Shown piece by piece: positions 1 to 5,256 of a stretch of DNA of 6,452 nucleotides. The notes below the pieces were generated by a model that did not search any database, was not told where the DNA came from, and saw only the letters and a list, made by a program, of their open reading frames with translations. Source of the DNA: Actinomycetospora sp. GTDB taxonomy: Bacteria > Actinomycetota > Actinomycetes > Mycobacteriales > Pseudonocardiaceae. Each line of letters opens with the position of its first letter. Position 1 is the first letter of the stretch. A program made the position numbers and the translations under genes. Location of the stretch: assembly GCA_025925615.1 (NCBI GenBank), contig JAICLN010000249.1:1-6452 (forward strand). The letters are read 5' to 3'.

Positions 1-1
1 C

Positions 2-1105
2 CCGTGGAACTACCCGCTGCTGCAGACGGCCTGGAAGGTCGCCCCGGCCCTGGGCGCCGGCTGCACGTTCGTCCTCAAGCCGAGCGAGCTCACCCCGCAC
101 ACGGCGATCATCCTGCTCGAGCTGCTCGCCGAGGCCGGGGTGCCCGACGGCGTGGCCAACCTCGTCCTGGGGGCCGGCGCCACGGCCGGCGGCCCGCTGT
201 CGACCGACCCGCGGGTCGACCTCGTCAGCTTCACCGGGGGTCTCGCCACCGGAAAGGTGCTGATGGCGAACGCGGCGGCGACGGTGAAGAAGGTCGCACT
301 CGAGCTCGGCGGCAAGAACCCGTTCGTGCTGTTCGCCGACGCGGACCACGAGACCGCGGTCGACAACGTCCTCACCGGGATCTTCCTGCACTCCGGACAG
401 GTGTGCTCCGCCGGCGCGCGGCTCATCGTCGAGGAGTCGGCGCACGACCGCGTCGTCGACGACCTCGTGGCGCGGGCCCGGCGGATCCGCCTCGGTGGGC
501 CGGACGAGGAGGGCACCGAGACCGGCGCCCTGATCTCGGAGGCGCACCGGGACAAGGTCGAGGCCTACGTCGCGCGCGGGGTCGCCGAGGGTGCCGTGCT
601 GCGCTGCGGCGGCGAGCGACCCACCGAGCCGCGCCTGGCCGACGGCTGGTTCTACCCTCCGACGATCCTCGACGGCTGCACCCAGGACATGTCGGTGGTG
701 CACGACGAGTCGTTCGGCCCTGTGCTCACCGTCGAGACCTTCACCGACCTCGACGACGCCGTCCGGATCGCCAACGACACCGAGTACGGCCTGTCCGGGG
801 CGGTCTTCTCCGCCGACGCCGGGGTGTGCGAGGAGGTCGCGGCGCGGATGCGCGCCGGCACCGTCTGGATCAACGACTTCGGCCCGTACGTGCCCGCCGC
901 CGAGTGGGGCGGCTTCGGCCACTCCGGCGTCGGGCGCGAGCTCGGGCGGGCAGGCCTGGCCGAGTACCAGGAGACCAAGCACGTCTGGACCAACACTCGT
1001 CCGGGGCCGACCGGGTGGTTCCCCTCTTCCCGGGACACGGAGCAATCAGGGGAGCACGCCGATAGGGGAGCTGGCCCCAACGACAGAGCAGGGAGTGGTT
1101 CGTGA
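2..1105 (+). CDS. betB: Betaine-aldehyde dehydrogenase, NAD(P)-dependent (5' truncated by window edge)
   Basis: This aldehyde dehydrogenase most likely oxidises betaine aldehyde to glycine betaine in the cytoplasm. The frame is open from base 2, giving 367 residues. It begins at the PWNYP motif that holds the oxyanion-hole Asn, so roughly 150-165 N-terminal residues lie upstream of the window. Visible family marks are LKPSELTP, the cofactor-site SFTGG, ELGGKNP with catalytic Glu (window residue 101), GQVCSAGAR with nucleophile Cys (residue 135, the usual 34 residues later), and ESFGPV (Glu 236). The stretch TVWIND...AEWGGFGHSGVGREL...EYQETKHVW...WF matches the GbsA/BetB subgroup closely. The family normally ends near that WF (about base 1021), but here the frame runs 27 residues further in atypical codons. 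The stop overlaps the permease start (GTGA), and a choline oxidase follows, which supports the substrate. A 4-trimethylaminobutyraldehyde dehydrogenase is the main alternative. Confidence 0.9.
   Translation, partial: PWNYPLLQTAWKVAPALGAGCTFVLKPSELTPHTAIILLELLAEAGVPDGVANLVLGAGATAGGPLSTDPRVDLVSFTGGLATGKVLMANAAATVKKVALELGGKNPFVLFADADHETAVDNVLTGIFLHSGQVCSAGARLIVEESAHDRVVDDLVARARRIRLGGPDEEGTETGALISEAHRDKVEAYVARGVAEGAVLRCGGERPTEPRLADGWFYPPTILDGCTQDMSVVHDESFGPVLTVETFTDLDDAVRIANDTEYGLSGAVFSADAGVCEEVAARMRAGTVWINDFGPYVPAAEWGGFGHSGVGRELGRAGLAEYQETKHVWTNTRPGPTGWFPSSRDTEQSGEHADRGAGPNDRAGSGS
1090..1095 (+). promoter_or_regulatory. Ribosome binding site for the permease
   Basis: AGGGAG lies six bases before the GTG at 1102. 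It sits inside the 3' end of the dehydrogenase frame and fixes the permease start. That start overlaps the upstream stop as GTGA, an arrangement typical of translational coupling. Two further purine-rich AGGGGAGC tracts lie upstream at 1048-1055 and 1064-1071. Confidence 0.7.
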
Positions 1106-2655
1106 GCACGGAGAACGCGACCGACAGTTCCGACATCGACGAGTTCGGCTACAAGCCGAGCCTCGTCCGGTCGTTGGGCAGCTTCCACACGTTCGCCGCG
1201 GGGATCAGCTACATCTCGATCCTGACCGGCACGTTCCAGCTGTTCTACTTCGGCCTCGCCAGCGGAGGCCCGGCGTACTGGTGGTCGTGGCCGCTGGTGT
1301 TCCTCGGGCAGCTCATGGTGGCGCTGTGCTTCTGCGAGCTGGCGGCACGCTTCCCGGTCGCCGGCTCGATCTACAACTGGACCAAGCGCCTGACCAGCCC
1401 GCACGTCGCGTGGCTGGCGGGCTGGACGATGCTGACCGCCTCCATCGTGTCGATCGCGGCGGTGGCGCTGGCGTTGCAGGCGACGCTGCCGCAACTGTGG
1501 TCGGGCTTCCAGTTCATCCCGATGGCCGACCCGGACGACACGAACGCGCAGGCCCTCAACGGCGTCATCCTCGCCGCCATCCTCATCGTCTTCACCACGA
1601 CCATCAACGCCTTCGGCACGAAGCTCATGGCGCAGATCAACTCGGCGGGCGTGTTCATCGAGCTGATCGCCGCCGTCGTGCTGATCATCCTGCTGGCGGT
1701 CAACATCGTCCGCGGCCCGCAGGTCGTGCTCGACACCGGCGGCATCGACGCCAGCGGACGGCCGCTCGGGTACGCGGGCGCCTTCCTCGTCGCGATGTTC
1801 GCCTCGCTGTACGTCATGTACGGGTTCGACACCGCGTCGTCCCTGGCCGAGGAGTCGCACGACCCGCGGCGCAACGCGCCCAAGGCGATCCTGCGCGCGC
1901 TGTTCTTCTCGTTCCTGCTCGGCGGGCTGATCCTGCTGTTCGCCCTCATGTCGGCGCCGGACCTCGCCGATCCCGCCTTCAGCTCGCTCGGGGGTCTGCA
2001 GGCGCTGATCCTCGCCGTGCTCGGCGGCCCGCTCGGCTCGGTCATCCTGGTCGCCGTCGTCATCGCCGTCGTCGTCTGCGACCTCGCGGTGCACGCCGCG
2101 GCGATCCGGCTGGCGTTCGCGATGAGCCGGGACAACAACCTGCCCGCGGGCGCCAAGCTGTGCACGATCAACCCGCGCTTCGGCACCCCGGTCGTCGCCT
2201 CGGTCGCGATCGGGGTCATCGCGATCGTCCTGCTGTTCGTGACGTTCAGCCCGCAGATCTACACCGTGGTCACCTCGATCGCGATCATCATGATCTACAC
2301 GGCGTACCTGCTGGTCACGGTGCCGATGCTGGTCAAGCGGATGCGCGGCCAGTGGGAGCCGCGCGAGGGCGCGTTCTCGCTCGGGCGCTGGGGCGTGCCG
2401 GTCAACATCCTCGCCGTCCTGTGGGGCGGGTTCATGACGGTGAACCTGGCGTGGCCGCGCAACGAGGTCTACAACGCCACCGAGCCGTTCCACTGGTACC
2501 TGCAGTACGGCGGCATCCTGGTGCCCGGGGTCATCCTCGGCGCCGGGTTCGCCTACTACTGGCTCGTGCAGCGCCACAAGACCGGGGTCGTCGCCGCACA
2601 CGCCCGCGAGGAGTCCCCGGTACCCACCACCGACACCGCCCTCGGGGAGGCCTGA
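1102..2655 (+). CDS. APC-superfamily permease, amino acid/choline transporter (ACT) type
   Basis: This is an integral membrane transporter of 517 residues, the usual size for the amino acid-polyamine-organocation superfamily. By eye I count about twelve hydrophobic segments, near residues 30-51, 61-81, 103-125, 153-172, 183-203, 227-247, 263-283, 301-328, 362-381, 389-411, 430-450 and 470-489. The N-terminal part (EFGYKP...FAAGISYISI...GGPAYWWSWP...ELAARFPVAGSIYNW) and the loop EESHDPRRNAPKAI resemble the ACT subfamily, which includes fungal choline and GABA permeases and bacterial amino-acid permeases. A later loop, SRDNNLP...NPRFGTP, fits as well. The GTG start is set by AGGGAG six bases upstream and overlaps the dehydrogenase stop. 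Lying between a betaine-aldehyde dehydrogenase and a choline oxidase, it probably imports choline or a related quaternary amine, but the substrate cannot be read from sequence. An amino acid or GABA-like substrate remains possible. Confidence 0.88.
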   Translation: MSTENATDSSDIDEFGYKPSLVRSLGSFHTFAAGISYISILTGTFQLFYFGLASGGPAYWWSWPLVFLGQLMVALCFCELAARFPVAGSIYNWTKRLTSPHVAWLAGWTMLTASIVSIAAVALALQATLPQLWSGFQFIPMADPDDTNAQALNGVILAAILIVFTTTINAFGTKLMAQINSAGVFIELIAAVVLIILLAVNIVRGPQVVLDTGGIDASGRPLGYAGAFLVAMFASLYVMYGFDTASSLAEESHDPRRNAPKAILRALFFSFLLGGLILLFALMSAPDLADPAFSSLGGLQALILAVLGGPLGSVILVAVVIAVVVCDLAVHAAAIRLAFAMSRDNNLPAGAKLCTINPRFGTPVVASVAIGVIAIVLLFVTFSPQIYTVVTSIAIIMIYTAYLLVTVPMLVKRMRGQWEPREGAFSLGRWGVPVNILAVLWGGFMTVNLAWPRNEVYNATEPFHWYLQYGGILVPGVILGAGFAYYWLVQRHKTGVVAAHAREESPVPTTDTALGEA

Positions 2656-2658
2656 CCC

Positions 2659-4242
2659 ATGCCGCAGATCTCGTTCCCGGCCGAGTTCGACTACGTGATC
2701 GTCGGTGGAGGCACCGCGGGGTGCGCCGTCGCGTCGCGGCTCTCGGAGGACCCCGACGTGTCGGTGTGCCTCATCGAGGCCGGCCCCTCCGACGTCGGCG
2801 ACGACGCGATCCTCGACCTCTCGCGCTGGATGGAACTGCTCGAGTCGGGCTACGACTGGGACTACCCGATCGAGCCGCAGGAGTTCGGCAACTCCTACAT
2901 GCGCCACGCCCGGGCCAAGGTGCTCGGCGGCTGCTCCTCGCACAACTCGGCGATCGCGTTCTGGGCGCCGAAGGAGAACCTCGACGACTGGGCGGCGCAG
3001 GGTGCGGCCGGCTGGACCGCCGACGAGTGCTACCCCTTCTACCGCAGGCTCGAGACCGCGCTGGACGGCGCCGAGCACGCCGAGGCGCCGGGTCGGGGCA
3101 CCGACGGCCCGGTGACCATCCGCTCGATCGCTCCGCGTGACCCCTGCGGCCGGGCGCTGCTCGAGGCGTGCGAGCAGGTCGGGCTGCCGGTGACCCCGTT
3201 CAACACCGGCCGCACCGTGCTCCGCGGCGCCAACTGGTTCCAGGTGAACTCCAACCCCGACGGCACCCGCTCCTCGGCGTCGGCCGCCTACATCCACCCG
3301 AACCTCGACCGGCCGAACCTCACCCTGCTCACCGGCTATCGGGCCGAGCGCCTGACGTTCGACGACTCCGGCGCCCGTCCGCGGGCCACCGGCGTCGCCC
3401 TGCGCACCCCCGACACCCGCTGGACCGTCGAGGTCACGGCCCGTCGCGAGACGATCCTGTCCGCCGGGGCGATCGACGGGCCGAAGCTGCTGATGCTCTC
3501 GGGCATCGGCCCGGCCGAGCATCTGCGGTCCCTGGGCATCGACGTGCGGGTCGACTCGCCCGGGGTGGGGGAGAACCTGCAGGACCACCCCGAGGGCCTC
3601 GTCCAGTGGGAGGCCCTGCAGACCATGCCGACCGAGTCGGTGCAGTGGTGGGAGATCGGCATCTTCGCCGGCGCCGAGGGCCGCACGACGCCCGACCTGA
3701 TGTTCCACTACGGATCGGTGCCGTTCGACCTCAACCTCCTGCGCTACGGCTACCCCTCCTCCGACAACACCTTCTGTCTCACGCCGAACGTCACCGGGGC
3801 CCGGTCGAAGGGCACCGTCCGGCTGCGGACCCGCGACTTCCGGGACAAGCCCGCCGTCGACCCGCGCTACTTCACCCACGAGCACGACCGCGAGGTGATG
3901 ATCCGGGGCGTCCGGGTGGCCCGGGAGATCGCGGCGGCGCCCGCGCTGAAGGAGTGGGTGGGCAAGGAACAGGCCCCCGGGGATGCGGCGCAGAGCGACG
4001 AGGAGATCTTCGACTACATCCGGAAGACCCACAACACCGTCTACCACCCCTCGTGCACCGTGAAGATGGGTGCCGACGACGACGCGATGGCGCCGGTATC
4101 GCCGACGCTGAAGCTCAAGGGCGTCGACGGACTGCGGGTCGCGGACGGCTCGGTGATGCCGGATCTGATCACGGTCAACCCGTGCATCACCACGATGATG
4201 ATCGGCGAGCGTTGCGCAGACTTCATCCGCCGCGGGGTCTGA
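2659..4242 (+). CDS. codA: Choline oxidase (FAD-dependent GMC oxidoreductase)
   Basis: This enzyme oxidises choline to betaine aldehyde and on to glycine betaine, reducing O2 to H2O2; it acts in the cytoplasm. The protein has 527 residues against about 546 in Arthrobacter globiformis CodA, lacking that protein's short C-terminal tail. The N-terminal FAD-binding motif is VIVGGGTAG (13-21), with Glu40 at the end of beta-2. From memory of the A. globiformis enzyme, every functional residue is kept: His95 (covalent FAD link, His99 there), Ser97 (Ser101), Glu312, Trp331, His350 (His351), Val461 (Val464), catalytic His463 (His466) and Asn507 (Asn510). Long blocks such as GCSSHNSAIAFWAP and RKTHNTVYHP are near identical, which favours CodA over BetA-type dehydrogenases. 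The ATG is supported by GGGGAGG at 2644-2650, eight bases upstream, and lies three bases after the permease stop. Unusual points are Cys466 and Cys509 beside the two catalytic residues. Confidence 0.94.
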   Translation: MPQISFPAEFDYVIVGGGTAGCAVASRLSEDPDVSVCLIEAGPSDVGDDAILDLSRWMELLESGYDWDYPIEPQEFGNSYMRHARAKVLGGCSSHNSAIAFWAPKENLDDWAAQGAAGWTADECYPFYRRLETALDGAEHAEAPGRGTDGPVTIRSIAPRDPCGRALLEACEQVGLPVTPFNTGRTVLRGANWFQVNSNPDGTRSSASAAYIHPNLDRPNLTLLTGYRAERLTFDDSGARPRATGVALRTPDTRWTVEVTARRETILSAGAIDGPKLLMLSGIGPAEHLRSLGIDVRVDSPGVGENLQDHPEGLVQWEALQTMPTESVQWWEIGIFAGAEGRTTPDLMFHYGSVPFDLNLLRYGYPSSDNTFCLTPNVTGARSKGTVRLRTRDFRDKPAVDPRYFTHEHDREVMIRGVRVAREIAAAPALKEWVGKEQAPGDAAQSDEEIFDYIRKTHNTVYHPSCTVKMGADDDAMAPVSPTLKLKGVDGLRVADGSVMPDLITVNPCITTMMIGERCADFIRRGV

Positions 4243-4260
4243 TCGGGCCTACCCGGTCAG
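4239..4260 (+). terminator. Probable terminator hairpin after the choline oxidase gene
   Basis: CTGATCGGG (4239-4247) pairs with CCCGGTCAG (4252-4260) around a CCTA loop. This gives nine consecutive base pairs, one of them a T-G wobble in this strand. The stem includes the stop codon of the choline oxidase. No T-run follows, so it is not a classical intrinsic terminator. Hairpins without a U-tract are often proposed as terminators in high-GC actinobacteria, and the position at the end of the unit supports that. It could instead be an RNA-stability element. Confidence 0.5.
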
Positions 4261-4281
4261 CGAGGCACGGCCCCGCCGCGC

Positions 4282-4291
4282 GGTGATCACC
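4282..4291. promoter_or_regulatory. Perfect palindrome GGTGATCACC, candidate operator
   Basis: GGTGATCACC is its own reverse complement over ten bases and lies in the only intergenic gap of any size. It ends two bases before a possible -10 box (TAGGGT), so it would fall in the spacer of that promoter. A dimeric repressor or activator could bind here to control the oxygenase-acyltransferase pair. Symmetry does not extend into the flanks. A ten-base palindrome can occur by chance, so the role is inference. Confidence 0.35.
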
Positions 4292-4293
4292 CC

Positions 4294-4299
4294 TAGGGT
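4294..4299 (+). promoter_or_regulatory. Possible -10 promoter element (TAGGGT)
   Basis: TAGGGT fits the TAnnnT pattern of actinobacterial housekeeping promoters. It would place the transcript start near 4306, about 18 bases before the oxygenase GTG, leaving room for the AAAGGGGG ribosome site. I find no convincing -35 element around 4271-4276 (CCCCGC), which would be consistent with an activator-dependent or weak promoter. The call rests on position and a short match only. Confidence 0.35.
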
Positions 4300-4310
4300 C
4301 GCCGTGGGCG

Positions 4311-4318
4311 AAAGGGGG
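4311..4318 (+). promoter_or_regulatory. Ribosome binding site of the oxygenase gene
   Basis: AAAGGGGG lies five bases before the GTG at 4324 and decides that start. The in-frame GTG at 4387 has a purine tract directly abutting it with no spacing, so it is a poorer choice. The in-frame GTGs at 4336 and 4348 have no comparable tract in front of them. Confidence 0.65.
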
Positions 4319-4323
4319 CCGCC

Positions 4324-5214
4324 GTGGGCTGGGACGTGATCGACGGTGTGGTCGACGGGGCGGCGTCCCCGGGGAGCGTCGAGGGAGTGGTCGACACCGA
4401 CCGCTATCCCCTCGACGCCCCGGGGTCTCCGGCCTGGGCCCGCGTCGTCGAGGGTGCGCGTCGGGAGCTGCGCGCGGTCGGCGCGACGGTGCTGCGCGAC
4501 GTCGTCCGTCCGGAGCTGCAGGGGCGACTGCGCGCCGAGGGCGACGCCGTGGCCCCGTCCGCCCACACCGCCACGGCGCGGGTCAACGTCTACAACACCG
4601 ACCCCGACGCGACCCTCCCCGCCGACCACCCGGCCCGCGTCGCCCTCGTCCGGCGCAACGCCTTCGTGGCGCGCGACCGCATCCCCGCCGACCACCTCGT
4701 GCAGGGGCTCTACGAGCACCCGGGCTTCCGGATGCTGCTGGCGGCGTGCTTCGAGATCGACGAGGTCCACCCGCTGGCCGACCCGTACTCCGGGCTCACC
4801 CTCAACGTCGTCGCGCCCGGGGACGACCACCCCTGGCACTTCGACACCAACGAGATCGCGGTCAGCCTGCTCACGCGGGCCGCCGAGGCCGGCGGGACGT
4901 TCGAGTACTGCCCGGGCATCCGGGCGCCCGGCGCGGAGAACCTCCCCGCGGTGCGGGCCGTCCTCGACGGCGACCGGCGGCCGGTCCGATCCCTGGCCCT
5001 GCGGCCGGGGGACCTGCAGCTCTTCCGCGGGCGGTTCGCCCTGCACCGGGTCACCCCGGTGTCCGGCGCCACCGCGCGCCACACCGCGATCTTCGCCTAC
5101 AGCGACCGGCCGGGGGTCGTCGGTTCGCCGACCCGTACCCGCCAGCTGTTCGGCCGCGTCGACGGCGCCCACCTCGCCGCGGCGTCCGTCCGGTCCGACA
5201 CGCTGCTCGACTGA
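4324..5214 (+). CDS. Fe(II)/2-oxoglutarate-dependent oxygenase, probable amino-acid-type hydroxylase
   Basis: This 296-residue cytosolic enzyme should couple decarboxylation of 2-oxoglutarate to oxidation of a small substrate. The iron-binding triad is visible: His172 and Asp174 in HPWHFDTNE, and His241 in FALHRVTPV. Arg252, eleven residues after the distal His, is placed to bind the 2-oxoglutarate carboxylate. Other conserved-looking blocks are VNVYNTDPD (88-96), RNAFVARDRIPADH (111-124), GTFEYCPGIR (191-200) and LRPGDLQLFRGR (226-237). The overall pattern recalls the HalD/BesD group of free-amino-acid halogenases and hydroxylases, a recollection I cannot check here. Because the Asp ligand is present rather than Gly or Ala, hydroxylation is expected, not chlorination. 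GTG is chosen for its AAAGGGGG site. An N-terminal stretch of about 25 residues precedes the first recognisable block and is probably flexible. A carnitine-family acyltransferase follows after 42 bases, probably in the same transcript. The substrate is unknown; lysine, trimethyllysine or a betaine are candidates by context. Confidence 0.8.
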   Translation: MGWDVIDGVVDGAASPGSVEGVVDTDRYPLDAPGSPAWARVVEGARRELRAVGATVLRDVVRPELQGRLRAEGDAVAPSAHTATARVNVYNTDPDATLPADHPARVALVRRNAFVARDRIPADHLVQGLYEHPGFRMLLAACFEIDEVHPLADPYSGLTLNVVAPGDDHPWHFDTNEIAVSLLTRAAEAGGTFEYCPGIRAPGAENLPAVRAVLDGDRRPVRSLALRPGDLQLFRGRFALHRVTPVSGATARHTAIFAYSDRPGVVGSPTRTRQLFGRVDGAHLAAASVRSDTLLD

Positions 5215-5256
5215 CCCGCTCCGTCCTGACCCGAGCCCGACCACCCGAGGACCTCC

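Noticed and set aside
1020..1053. Hairpin TCCCCT/AGGGGA in the dehydrogenase tail
   Set aside because: Six base pairs with a 22-base loop in DNA rich in C and G runs; not convincing as a terminator or switch.
1061..1068. GATAGGGG as a -10 box for an internal promoter before the permease
   Set aside because: No -35 element is visible at the expected distance, and the four-base gene overlap argues for cotranscription.
591..3140. A + strand open frame of 849 codons in another phase
   Set aside because: It crosses three real genes out of frame and is full of R, P and G runs typical of shifted GC-rich coding sequence.
652..4047. An open frame of 1131 codons on the - strand
   Set aside because: It lies opposite three convincing genes, has a low-complexity R/G/D/E/H-rich translation without recognisable domains, and is explained by GC-biased third positions on the + strand.
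4348..4395. Direct repeat GTGGTCGAC inside the oxygenase N-terminus
   Set aside because: Nine bases, in frame, encoding Val-Val-Asp twice; ordinary for this base composition.
5223..5252. Possible hairpin GTCCT...AGGAC covering the acyltransferase ribosome site
   Set aside because: Only five base pairs around a 20-base loop; too weak to call a regulatory structure. The ACCCGAG repeats at 5229 and 5243 in the same gap are also short enough to be chance.
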